Below are positions 7,531 through 15,360 of a stretch of DNA of 64,000 nt, piece after piece (position 1 is the first letter of the stretch; each line of letters starts with the position of its first letter). The stretch comes from Fimenecus sp051881355 (GTDB taxonomy: Bacteria > Bacillota > Clostridia > Oscillospirales > Acutalibacteraceae): assembly GCA_051881355.1 (NCBI GenBank), contig JBJEPS010000069.1, positions 1 to 64,000 of the forward strand, in the 5' to 3' direction. Position numbers and translations under genes: made by a program. Below the pieces are notes generated by a model that was not told the DNA's origin, ran no database searches, and saw nothing but the letters and a program-made list of their open reading frames with translations.

Positions 7531-8760
7531 ATGCGCAAGGCATTGCGAATATGTGTGTATGGACTTTTTGCGGCGGCGTGCGTCGGTCTGTTTGCAGAGC
7601 CGCAAATTTGCGCGTCCGGGGTGCAGAATGCGCTGTTGCTGTGCGCAAAAACGCTTGTGCCTTCCCTATTCCCATTTATGGTACTTTCAGGCTTTTTTCT
7701 GCGATCAGGGTTAAGTACAATTTGCGGCGCGAAGCTTTCCCTCCCAACAGCGCGCCTGCTTCGTTTACCCGGCGAGAGCGCAGGCGTCTTGCTGTTATCG
7801 ATGGTCGGGGGCTTTCCCGTCGGTATCAAAATGACGGCAAACCTTTTTGCGGACGGACAAATCACGCAAAAACAAGCGGCAACCATGTGCCTGTTCTGTT
7901 TCAATGCAGGACCGGCCTTTGTCCTTTCCGCTGTCGGGGTGGGGCTCTACGGCAGTACACGCATCGGCATTTTGTTGTACGGCGCGTTGTGTCTTGCCGC
8001 GCTCACGGTCGGTATACTGCTGCGCTTTACAACGCCAAAGCTGCCGAAAAATACAGCAAAATATGAAAGCAAGGTGTTGCACATACAGCTTTCCGCGGCA
8101 TTGACGCAATCGGTCGGCGAAGCCATGCAAACAACCTTGCAAATTTGCGCGTGGGTAGCCCTGTTCGGTGGGATTTCCGCATTGTTGGAAGCGCTGCCGC
8201 TCCCTGCGGGGGCACATCTTGCGCTTGTATATGTCACGGAAGTCACCAACGGCGTAACCGCCGCCGCGGGGCGCTTGCCGTTGCCTGCGGTCGCCGCCAT
8301 ACTCTCGTTCGGCGGGCTTGCCGTGCATTGCCAAGTACTTGCGGATTTGAACTTTTGCGGTGTTGCCTATCCCCGCTTTTTCTGTGCGCGGCTTTTGAGT
8401 GCGGCACTGTCTGCACTGTATTGTTTTTTCCTGTTAAAAATCTTTCCCTGCGAGGTCAACACCTTTGCAGGAACTGCTGTCGTATCCCACGCAGGTGTGT
8501 CGGTTTCCGTACCGGCGTCGGCGGCGCTGTTGCTTTGCGCAGTACTGTTTCTTTGGGAGGTTGAAAGTAAACGAAGAATATGCTACAATACAGGCAAAGC
8601 CGAAACAGACGGGGGAAACAGAAATGAAAAAACAAACCAAAGTCGAAATCGCACCGAAATGCGAATACTGCGCACACGCACGCCCCTCCCCCGACGGGGA
8701 AACGGTACTTTGCCCTCACAAAGGCGTGGTGGAAAAAGACGGCAAATGCCGAAAATATAA
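7531..8760 (+). CDS. ylbJ: Sporulation integral membrane protein YlbJ
   Basis: Multi-pass membrane protein of 409 residues of the YlbJ family, which carries nucleoside-transporter-like Gate domains and is needed for spore cortex and heat resistance in Bacillus. The conserved start of the family (ALLLCAKTLVPSLFPFMVLS, about 31-50) and the later motif MVGGFPVGIKMTANLF (about 91-106) are present. The ATG at 7531 follows AAGGGGATT. The end is odd. After the last hydrophobic segment (SAALLLCAVLFLWEV) a basic, low-complexity tail of about 60 residues reads through a strong promoter at 8561-8589. It then overlaps the first 137 bases of the next gene, so the natural stop codon has probably been lost. 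Confidence 0.85.
   Translation: MRKALRICVYGLFAAACVGLFAEPQICASGVQNALLLCAKTLVPSLFPFMVLSGFFLRSGLSTICGAKLSLPTARLLRLPGESAGVLLLSMVGGFPVGIKMTANLFADGQITQKQAATMCLFCFNAGPAFVLSAVGVGLYGSTRIGILLYGALCLAALTVGILLRFTTPKLPKNTAKYESKVLHIQLSAALTQSVGEAMQTTLQICAWVALFGGISALLEALPLPAGAHLALVYVTEVTNGVTAAAGRLPLPAVAAILSFGGLAVHCQVLADLNFCGVAYPRFFCARLLSAALSALYCFFLLKIFPCEVNTFAGTAVVSHAGVSVSVPASAALLLCAVLFLWEVESKRRICYNTGKAETDGGNRNEKTNQSRNRTEMRILRTRTPLPRRGNGTLPSQRRGGKRRQMPKI
8561..8589 (+). promoter_or_regulatory. Sigma-A promoter inside the ylbJ 3' end
   Basis: TTGAAA (8561-8566) and TACAAT (8584-8589) with a 17-base spacer, 35 bases before the ATG of the small gene at 8624. It lies inside the frame of ylbJ. Confidence 0.7.
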
Positions 8761-8836
8761 ATATGATATTTTAAAACGGCAACCGAAGCATAAACCGAAA
8801 TTACAGGAATTTTCGGCAAAGGATTTTGAATTATAA
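8624..8836 (+). CDS. Small four-cysteine protein of unknown function
   Basis: Lysine-rich protein of 70 residues. Cys13 and Cys16 (KCEYCAHARPSPDG) and two further cysteines in LCPHKG and KCRKYKYD form a plausible zinc- or iron-binding knuckle. Beyond that I do not recognise a named family, though short proteins of this kind with a CxYC...CP pattern are common in Clostridia. The ATG is eight bases after GGGGG (8611-8615) and its own sigma-A promoter lies just upstream, inside ylbJ. A bidirectional terminator follows. A regulatory or metal-binding role is only a guess. Confidence 0.8.
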   Translation: MKKQTKVEIAPKCEYCAHARPSPDGETVLCPHKGVVEKDGKCRKYKYDILKRQPKHKPKLQEFSAKDFEL

Positions 8837-8844
8837 TAAAAAAG

Positions 8845-8904
8845 CGGGCGGTTTTGAACAAGTCCATAAAAATGGACAACAGTCATAAACCGCCCGTTTT
8901 TATA
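8845..8904. terminator. Bidirectional terminator between convergent genes
   Basis: Outer arms CGGGCGGTTT (8845-8854) and AAACCGCCCG (8887-8896) enclose a second small hairpin with arms GTCCAT and ATGGAC (8862-8877). T-rich runs follow on both strands. It ends both the small gene on the left and the alpha-galactosidase gene on the right. Confidence 0.8.
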
Positions 8905-8907
8905 TTT

Positions 8908-10629
8908 TTATTTTGCTTTTACGCGATACACTTTTACGCCGTGCGCAGGCACTTCCGCCGAAAGGGCGTCTAAAACCTCCGACGAGGTTTTCGCCCAAAG
9001 GTCGGTGCAGGTGTAGCCGTCTGCTGAGCGCGGCAAACCGACGAACGCCATATTGGAAATGGCTTTGAGAGAAGTGGTCATCTGCATGGCTTTCGGCGCT
9101 TTGTTAAAGAAGCAAACCGCCGCTTCGCCGTTTGCAAGGGGCTTTACAAGAATATCGCAAAGTCCTGTGGTCTTAATGCGGCGGCAGGGCACGCATTTTT
9201 CGTCTTGGTCTATGGCAATCAAATCTTTATCGGTCAGAATTTTCAAAATCGGATTGTCCGTGTCGGCGGTACCGTCTGCTTTCAAAAACAGGCGAATATC
9301 ATTGCCCAAAATCAACGGGGACGCCATCATGCACCACAGCGTAAAGTGCGCCTTATTTTCTTCCACAGTCAAATTGCCGTTGCCGACTTCGAGCATATCG
9401 GGGTCATTGTAGCCGCCGACGCACGCATACTGATACAAACGCACATTGGCTTCATAAATGCCGACAATCGACGCCCAATTCGCCTGGATATCGGGCGTTG
9501 TGCGCCACAGGTTGCCCGCTTCACTGCCCCATTTATACGGCTTATTCCAGCCCCATTCGCAAATGGAGAACACAATCGGTTTTTCAGGCACGCCGTGTTC
9601 TTCGGCATATTTTGCCGTTGCACGCTTTAACTCCTTGCCCATGGCGATATACTGCGTGGCGGCGCTGTCCATTTTCGAGGCAATCGGATTGCGGATTTCC
9701 AAGGTATTGTCGCCCTTTTTCAGGCGGATTTTGATTTGTGTTCTACCGTCACGCGTCCAGGATTTTGTCGGCGGGAAGGTTACGGGATATTTCTCGTTTC
9801 CGTTGACGGTAACGACAGCGTATTTCTCGGTTTCGCCTTTTTTATGTACCACAAAGGTCAGCACATATTCGCCGTCCTCGGGAATGTTTACAAAGCTGAA
9901 GCGCACCGCGCCCAAATTGCTGTCTAAGCGCGTGACATAACAGCCTTTACCATCATCAACGATTTTCGCCGTGCCGTACAGCTCGCCGTTTTCGGCTTCC
10001 AAAACAATTTCTTCTTTCAACGCGCCGCCGCCGATTAACACTTTGTCAATCATCGGGGCGATGGTGGAAAGATACTGATGATGGCAGAAGTCGTATTTAA
10101 AATACTCAATCCCCCACTCGGCAAAGGTTTCGGCATCTGTGCGCTCGTGCCCCAAAGAAGCAGGCAAATCCTCGCAGGTCAGCGTGCCGTTGGAGGAATA
10201 AATCCCCGCTTTAAATCCTTTTTCGTTTAAGCGGCGCACAAGCGAGGGAATCCCCGACGGGAACGTGGTTAAATCCCCCTGCAATTTGCCGTTTTCGTCG
10301 CGCATGGAGCTCTGCCAGCAGTCGTCCAAATTCACATAACTGTACCCCGCTGCCAACAATCCGGATTTCTGCATCGCATCGGCGGTTTCCAATATCAAAT
10401 TTTCATCAATTTTGTTGCGAAAGGTATTCCAACTCGACCAGCCCATCGGCGGTGTGAGCGCCACACCGTTGTGATAGGGCGTGCAGGCTTTGATGTGCAC
10501 GTCAGCGCGCTTCACAGCCTTTTTTACTTCACAAACGGGGCAAATGTTTTTCTTTTTCATGACGGCGGCGCCTACCGCTGCCGCACCTGCCGCCAAAGTA
10601 ACGGCGGCGGGAATGATTTTACCGAGCAT
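8908..10629 (-). CDS. GH27 alpha-galactosidase with inserted carbohydrate-binding-like module
   Basis: Glycoside hydrolase family 27 enzyme of 573 residues; the family releases terminal alpha-linked galactose (or related sugars). The barrel begins with LTPPMGWSSWNTF (58-70) and LDDCW (101-105). The nucleophile is Asp180 in YFKYDF, and Asp380 in WRTTPDI aligns with the acid/base residue; GGYNDPDML (405-413) follows. Between strands 4 and 5, residues about 206-320 form a beta-rich insertion (EEIVLEAENGELYGTA through KKGDNTLEIR) resembling a CBM6/CBM35 module, an unusual place for one. The N-terminus has a hydrophobic segment (7-23) with no evident cleavage site, so the enzyme may be membrane-anchored, or the start may lie downstream. 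An S1 terminator lies just upstream. Confidence 0.9.
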   Translation of the reverse strand: MLGKIIPAAVTLAAGAAAVGAAVMKKKNICPVCEVKKAVKRADVHIKACTPYHNGVALTPPMGWSSWNTFRNKIDENLILETADAMQKSGLLAAGYSYVNLDDCWQSSMRDENGKLQGDLTTFPSGIPSLVRRLNEKGFKAGIYSSNGTLTCEDLPASLGHERTDAETFAEWGIEYFKYDFCHHQYLSTIAPMIDKVLIGGGALKEEIVLEAENGELYGTAKIVDDGKGCYVTRLDSNLGAVRFSFVNIPEDGEYVLTFVVHKKGETEKYAVVTVNGNEKYPVTFPPTKSWTRDGRTQIKIRLKKGDNTLEIRNPIASKMDSAATQYIAMGKELKRATAKYAEEHGVPEKPIVFSICEWGWNKPYKWGSEAGNLWRTTPDIQANWASIVGIYEANVRLYQYACVGGYNDPDMLEVGNGNLTVEENKAHFTLWCMMASPLILGNDIRLFLKADGTADTDNPILKILTDKDLIAIDQDEKCVPCRRIKTTGLCDILVKPLANGEAAVCFFNKAPKAMQMTTSLKAISNMAFVGLPRSADGYTCTDLWAKTSSEVLDALSAEVPAHGVKVYRVKAK

Positions 10630-10671
10630 TGTTTTCCCTCATCTCTTTTTATTTTCGCTTTTTACTAAAAA

Positions 10672-10698
10672 AGGGAGCAAGTTCGCCACCTGCCCCCT
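10672..10698 (-). terminator. Terminator after ispH-S1
   Basis: On the minus strand AGGGGGCAGG and CTTGCTCCCT form a slightly mismatched hairpin followed by six T, 25 bases beyond the ispH-S1 stop codon. Confidence 0.65.
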
Positions 10699-10723
10699 GA
10701 TTTTTGTATCTTGAATTTTCGGA

Positions 10724-12790
10724 TTACTCTGCAGACTCTTCAGCGGGTGCCGCTTCCTCAGCAACAGCCTCTGCCGCAAGGTCGTCAAGCGAAACGGGCG
10801 TGCCCTCTTCTGCTTGAACTTCCGGTGCCGGCGGGTCTAACAGCGCTTTTATGGACAGGCTGACGCGTTTCTTGTCGAAGTCCACGTCCAAAAGCTTGAC
10901 CTCCACTTCATCGCCGACTTTTAAGACTTCTGCCGGATTACCGATGTGGCTGTAAGAAATTTCGGAAATGTGGATAAGCCCGTCAATCCCGGGAAGAATG
11001 CTGGCAAATGCACCGAAGGTAGTTAAGCCGACAATCTTTGCTTTGAGTACAGAGCCGACTGGATAATCTCTCTTGAGGATTTCCCACGGATTGTCCTCAA
11101 TTTTCTTGTAGCCCAAGGAAATCTTTTTGTTTTCACGGTCAAGCGCCTTTATGTAGACTTCAACCGTATCGCCGACTTTGACAACATCGGACGGATGCTT
11201 AATGCGGCTCCAAGAAAGCTCGGAAATGTGAATCATACCGTCCACACCGCCGATATCGACAAATGCGCCGTAGCTGGTCAGCGAACGGACCGTGCCGGTA
11301 TAGGTCTGCCCTTCCTCTGCCTGTGCCCAGAAGGCTTCTTCAGCCGCGGCACGGGCGTCTTTGTACGCCGCGCGGATAGAACCGACAACACGGCGGCGAC
11401 GGCGGTCAACCTCAATAATTTTAAAGGAAACCGTTTTACCGATCATGTCCTCTAAGGAATCGTTGCGGTTAATTTTGGAAAGCGACGCGGGAATGAACAC
11501 GCGAATGCCGTTGTACTGGACAAACAAACCTTTGCCGTCCCCGACAACGCCGGTTACCTTGCCCTCAACCGGTGCTTCGTTTTCTTCGGACAACTCGTCC
11601 CACGCTTGAATGGCATCGTATCTTTTTTTCGAAAGCGCGACGGTCCCTTCCATATCATTGGTTTTCATGATGATGAGGTTTAACTCATCGCCGACCTTGA
11701 CTTCTTTCGTCATATCGGCTGTGGGGTCATTGCTGTATTCTGCTGCGGAAACATAGCCGGTGTGCTTTCTGCCGGTGATTTCGACCTGAATTTCGGTCGG
11801 TGTAACCGCGACGACATGGCCAACGACCTTTTGGTCGGAGCTTGTATCTATATATTCTTCAAGCATATCGGCAAAGCTGGTTGCTTCAGAAGACATCGCA
11901 GACTCCTCCTTTTCAACTAATTCTGCCTGTGTTTGATTGAGATTTTCAGACATTGTTTTTAGTACCTCCTTAATTATACTGTCGGGCGTTGACGCACCCG
12001 CAGTAACACCGACTGCATGAAACCGTGACAGGTCAATGCCATTCAACTCCTGCGCGGTTTCTATCAAAAAAGTCGGACAGTTGGCTTCGCAAACAGCTTT
12101 CAGCTTAGCAGTATTGGAGCTTTGCCTGCCGCCGATGATGAGCATCGCATCGTTTTCGAGGGAAAGCCGAAGCGCCTCCGCCTGTCTTTCTTCAGTCGCA
12201 CTACATATTGTATCAAAAATTACGGCATTTGTATATACCATTTTTATTTTTTTTACACATTTTTTAAAAGATTTTATGCTGAAGGTAGTCTGCGAGACCA
12301 AAATCAGCCCATTTTCGTCCAAATTCGGGTAATTTTCTATAATGGAAAGCAATTCTTCATACGAGTTAAACACGAACGAACGCCCGTTGCAGTAGCTACG
12401 AATGCCGACCACCTCGGGATGACGACTGTCGCCCGCAATTAAGGTGACATTGTCGGGCGTGGAATTTTCCCGCACGATTTTATGAATTTTGGTGACAAAC
12501 GGGCAAGTCGCGTTTAAAAACGGAGTACCGCCTTGTTCGACTGCCGACAGCACCTCTTTTTCCACGCCGTGGGTACGCACCACTAAGGTTTCGTCTGCTT
12601 GACAGGCATCGGGACCGTCTATGACGCGCACGCCGTGGCTTTCAAAATGGGAAATGACCTGCGGATTGTGAATAATCGGACCTAAGGTACAGGCTTTTTC
12701 GCCGTTTTCGACCAATTTCTCAAGCAAATTGACCGCACGGTTCACGCCGAAGCAAAAGCCGGCGGTTTTGGCAAGGGTTATTTTTTGCAA
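10724..12790 (-). CDS. ispH: IspH fused to ribosomal-S1-type domains
   Basis: Two-part protein of 688 residues. Residues 1-285 are 4-hydroxy-3-methylbut-2-enyl diphosphate reductase, the last enzyme of the MEP isoprenoid pathway; its [4Fe-4S] cysteines are Cys13, Cys96 and Cys196. From about residue 318 four S1 RNA-binding repeats follow (for example GAFVDIGGVDGMIHISELSW), then an acidic Ala/Glu tail. Such fusions are characteristic of Clostridia, where the S1 part may stand in for RpsA. The start is TTG at 12790, seven bases after GGAGG, overlapping the end of plsC. Within the linker, perfect ribosome-binding sequences precede in-frame ATG codons at 11953 and 11896, so a free S1 protein may also be made. 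Confidence 0.95.
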   Translation of the reverse strand: MQKITLAKTAGFCFGVNRAVNLLEKLVENGEKACTLGPIIHNPQVISHFESHGVRVIDGPDACQADETLVVRTHGVEKEVLSAVEQGGTPFLNATCPFVTKIHKIVRENSTPDNVTLIAGDSRHPEVVGIRSYCNGRSFVFNSYEELLSIIENYPNLDENGLILVSQTTFSIKSFKKCVKKIKMVYTNAVIFDTICSATEERQAEALRLSLENDAMLIIGGRQSSNTAKLKAVCEANCPTFLIETAQELNGIDLSRFHAVGVTAGASTPDSIIKEVLKTMSENLNQTQAELVEKEESAMSSEATSFADMLEEYIDTSSDQKVVGHVVAVTPTEIQVEITGRKHTGYVSAAEYSNDPTADMTKEVKVGDELNLIIMKTNDMEGTVALSKKRYDAIQAWDELSEENEAPVEGKVTGVVGDGKGLFVQYNGIRVFIPASLSKINRNDSLEDMIGKTVSFKIIEVDRRRRRVVGSIRAAYKDARAAAEEAFWAQAEEGQTYTGTVRSLTSYGAFVDIGGVDGMIHISELSWSRIKHPSDVVKVGDTVEVYIKALDRENKKISLGYKKIEDNPWEILKRDYPVGSVLKAKIVGLTTFGAFASILPGIDGLIHISEISYSHIGNPAEVLKVGDEVEVKLLDVDFDKKRVSLSIKALLDPPAPEVQAEEGTPVSLDDLAAEAVAEEAAPAEESAE
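11894..11971 (-). promoter_or_regulatory. Two internal ribosome-binding sites for a free S1 protein
   Basis: Minus-strand AAGGAGGT (11964-11971) lies 10 bases before an in-frame ATG at 11951-11953. AAGGAGGAG (11903-11911) lies 6 bases before another in-frame ATG at 11894-11896. Both ATGs sit in the linker after IspH and before the first S1 repeat. Confidence 0.5.
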
Positions 12791-13422
12791 TGTCCTTCCT
12801 CCCAAAGTGCGGTAATTTCGTCCATAATGCGACGTGAAGCGTCCTTTAATTCACGGGATTTTACCTCGTCCGTAAACCCGAATTCCTCATTTTTGATGAG
12901 CGTGCCGAAACGCACGGTGAGTTTTGTGCCGCGCTTGTATTCGTTATCGGTATAAATCGCGGCAGGTAATACGTCTGCACCCGTCTGCTTTGCAATTAAC
13001 GCCACGCCCGATTTTGCGCGCATCGGTTTATACTCCGGGGAGCGCGTGCCCTCGGGGAAAATGCCCAACACCCAGCCGTTGCGGATAATCTCTTCCGCGA
13101 AATGGACGGCGGTCATATCGCCTTTGCCGCGCACCACGGGAAAGGCGTTCATATGCGTTAAAAATGTACCGAGCGCCTTGTTTTCAAACAACTCCTCTTT
13201 CGCCATAAAGTGAATGACTCGCTTGCCCGCACCGCCCAAAGCGATGGGGTCAAAGGTGCTTTGGTGATTGCACGCCAAAATAAATCCGCCTGTTTTCGGA
13301 ATATTTTCCGTCCCGATGTAAGTACACCGCTGTACGGTTTTACAAACAACCGCCGCAAGCGGTTTTAACGCGGTATAGGTCTTATATTCCTTTATCTTTG
13401 AAAAATCGTAAACAGAATCCAT
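12778..13422 (-). CDS. plsC: 1-acyl-sn-glycerol-3-phosphate acyltransferase
   Basis: Peripheral membrane enzyme of 214 residues that adds the second acyl chain in phosphatidic acid synthesis. The catalytic block NHQSTFDPIAL (H-x4-D, about 52-62) and the phosphate-binding FPEGTRS (about 119-125) are intact. It lies three bases after cmk and overlaps the start of ispH by 13 bases. The order cmk-plsC-ispH/S1 is common in Clostridia, so this is one operon of lipid, nucleotide and isoprenoid housekeeping genes. Confidence 0.94.
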   Translation of the reverse strand: MDSVYDFSKIKEYKTYTALKPLAAVVCKTVQRCTYIGTENIPKTGGFILACNHQSTFDPIALGGAGKRVIHFMAKEELFENKALGTFLTHMNAFPVVRGKGDMTAVHFAEEIIRNGWVLGIFPEGTRSPEYKPMRAKSGVALIAKQTGADVLPAAIYTDNEYKRGTKLTVRFGTLIKNEEFGFTDEVKSRELKDASRRIMDEITALWEEGHCKK

Positions 13423-13425
13423 GCT

Positions 13426-14085
13426 TTACAGTTTCTCCTTAATAACCTCTATCACTTTTTCCACCGACTGCGGAAGCGTTAACGCAGAAGTATCCACCAA
13501 AACGCTGTTCTCGGCAGGCTTTAGGGGCGCCACGGCGCGGTGAGAATCATTATAATCGCGTTGTTTTAAATCGGCAAGCACTGCTTCGTAGGTGTCGGTT
13601 GCGCCTTTTTCCTGCAATTCCTGAAACCGCCGCATTGCGCGCGTTTCAGGAGAGGCGGTCAAAAAGATTTTTACCTCCGCATTCGGTAAAACAACTGTGC
13701 CGATATCGCGTCCGTCCATAATACAATCGTTTTTGGCGGCAATATCCCGCTGTAAATCAAACAAAAACTGCCGCACGGCAGGTACTGCCGACACATCGGA
13801 CGCCGCCATAGAGGCTTTGGGCGTTCGGATTTCCTCGGACACATCTTCGCCGTTTAACAGCACATGCTGCACACCGTTTTGAAATTGCAGTTCCACCTGA
13901 ATATGCGGCAATGTACTTGCCACCGTTTCGGGATTTTTCGTATCCAACCCGTTCCTGAGGGAATACACGCCGACTGCGCGGTACAGCGCACCCGTATCCA
14001 CATAAATATATCCCAAAGCCTTTGCCGCCGCACGGGCAATGGTACTTTTCCCCGCCCCTGCGGGACCGTCGATGGCAACATTCAT
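13426..14085 (-). CDS. cmk: Cytidylate kinase
   Basis: Enzyme of 219 residues that phosphorylates CMP and dCMP with ATP. The P-loop GPAGAGKST (7-15) is followed by the substrate-binding DTGALYRAVG (31-40) and, in the C-terminal half, DGRDIGTVVLP (about 119-129), all family signatures. Length is normal. It starts at ATG 14085 and is followed by plsC after three bases; upstream is the flavoprotein gene. Confidence 0.97.
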   Translation of the reverse strand: MNVAIDGPAGAGKSTIARAAAKALGYIYVDTGALYRAVGVYSLRNGLDTKNPETVASTLPHIQVELQFQNGVQHVLLNGEDVSEEIRTPKASMAASDVSAVPAVRQFLFDLQRDIAAKNDCIMDGRDIGTVVLPNAEVKIFLTASPETRAMRRFQELQEKGATDTYEAVLADLKQRDYNDSHRAVAPLKPAENSVLVDTSALTLPQSVEKVIEVIKEKL

Positions 14086-14106
14086 GAAAAACAGTCTCCT
14101 TTTTGT

Positions 14107-15360
14107 TCAGAAATCGATATCTTCGCTCGCCGCATACCCCGCAAGCCGCCCCGTTGAAAAGGCGATTTGTAGGTTAAATCCGCCCGTATAGGCGTCACAA
14201 TCCAGTAATTCTCCGACAAGGTATAAGCCTTTACAGAGCTTACTTTCCATCGTTTTCGGATTGATTTCCGAGGTAGAAATTCCGCCCGAAGTAACGATTG
14301 CTTCCTTGATATCATTGAAATCCAGCACTGTCAAGCGCAACGACTTTACGGTATTGCAAAGTGCTTGTCGCTGTGTTTTTGTAATCTGATTGACCTTTTC
14401 ATTCGGGCGAATCCCCGACAGACGCAAAACCACAGGAACGAGTGCGCGTGGCAGAAGCAACGGCAGAACATTTGCAATTGCTTTATTTTGATTTTCACCA
14501 AAATCACGTAGGACGCGCGCGTCTAATTTCTCGGGGGAGAGCGCAGGTTTCAAATCCACGAACAGCTCGTACCGTTCAGGCGCCATTTCACGCATATGCG
14601 CGCTTGCCGACAGAACAATCGGCCCCGAAACGCCGAAATGCGTGAACAGCATCTCCCCGAAGTCAGTATAAACCGTTTTTTTCGTTTTTGTGTCTTTCAC
14701 CGTCAACGCGACATTGCGTAAGGAAAGCCCCATACAGTCACTGCAAAAGCCCTCGCGGCAAACAAGCGCCGACAAAGACGGACGCAAGGGCGTTACCGTA
14801 TGTCCCACGCTTTTTGCGAGTACATAGCCATCGCCGGTAGAGCCGGTCTTCGGATAGGATTTGCCGCCCGTCGCCAAAATCACACAATCGGCAAAATACG
14901 TCTCTCCCGCTTCGGTTTTGACACCTTTGACCGCGCCGTTTTCCGTCAGCAATTCCGTGACGCGCGCCTGTATTCGTTTCACGCCGTTTTCCGATAGCCA
15001 ACGGTCGAGCGCATCGACAATGTCGGACGATTTGTCGCTTTCGGGGAACACACGGTTGCCGCGTTCGGTTTTGAGCTTTACACCGTAATCCTCGAAAAAA
15101 TCGATGGTATCCTGCGGCATAAAATTCGAAAAAGCACTGTATAAAAACCGCCCGTTCGAGGGCATATTGCGAATTAAGGTATCTATATCCGCTGTGTTGT
15201 TGGTGACATTACAGCGCCCTTTTCCCGTAATCAACAGCTTTCTGCCGATTTTGGCGTTGCGCTCCAACAAGAGAACTTCGGCGTTCATTTCCGCCGCCGA
15301 GCCTGCCGCAAAACAGCCTGCGGCGCCGCCGCCGACCACCAGCACCGTTTTAGGTTGCAT
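14107..15360 (-). CDS. HI0933/YhiN-family FAD-dependent oxidoreductase
   Basis: Flavoprotein of 417 residues. It shows the FAD-binding Rossmann motif VVGGGAAGCFAAGSAAEMNA (about 7-26), the family-specific KIGRKLLITGKGRCNVTN (about 37-54), and ATGGKSYPKTGSTGDGY. The C-terminal GGISTSEI and YLVGELLDCDAYTGGFNLQ close the FAD site. Databases often call members aminoacetone oxidase family or NAD(P)/FAD-dependent oxidoreductase; the physiological substrate is not established. It starts inside the last codons of the upstream rpiR-type gene (11-base overlap) and precedes cmk. Confidence 0.9.
   Translation of the reverse strand: MQPKTVLVVGGGAAGCFAAGSAAEMNAEVLLLERNAKIGRKLLITGKGRCNVTNNTADIDTLIRNMPSNGRFLYSAFSNFMPQDTIDFFEDYGVKLKTERGNRVFPESDKSSDIVDALDRWLSENGVKRIQARVTELLTENGAVKGVKTEAGETYFADCVILATGGKSYPKTGSTGDGYVLAKSVGHTVTPLRPSLSALVCREGFCSDCMGLSLRNVALTVKDTKTKKTVYTDFGEMLFTHFGVSGPIVLSASAHMREMAPERYELFVDLKPALSPEKLDARVLRDFGENQNKAIANVLPLLLPRALVPVVLRLSGIRPNEKVNQITKTQRQALCNTVKSLRLTVLDFNDIKEAIVTSGGISTSEINPKTMESKLCKGLYLVGELLDCDAYTGGFNLQIAFSTGRLAGYAASEDIDF

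Noticed and set aside
10724..12790. IspH-S1 fusion as an assembly artefact
   Set aside because: The same fusion is characteristic of Clostridia, and both parts are complete.
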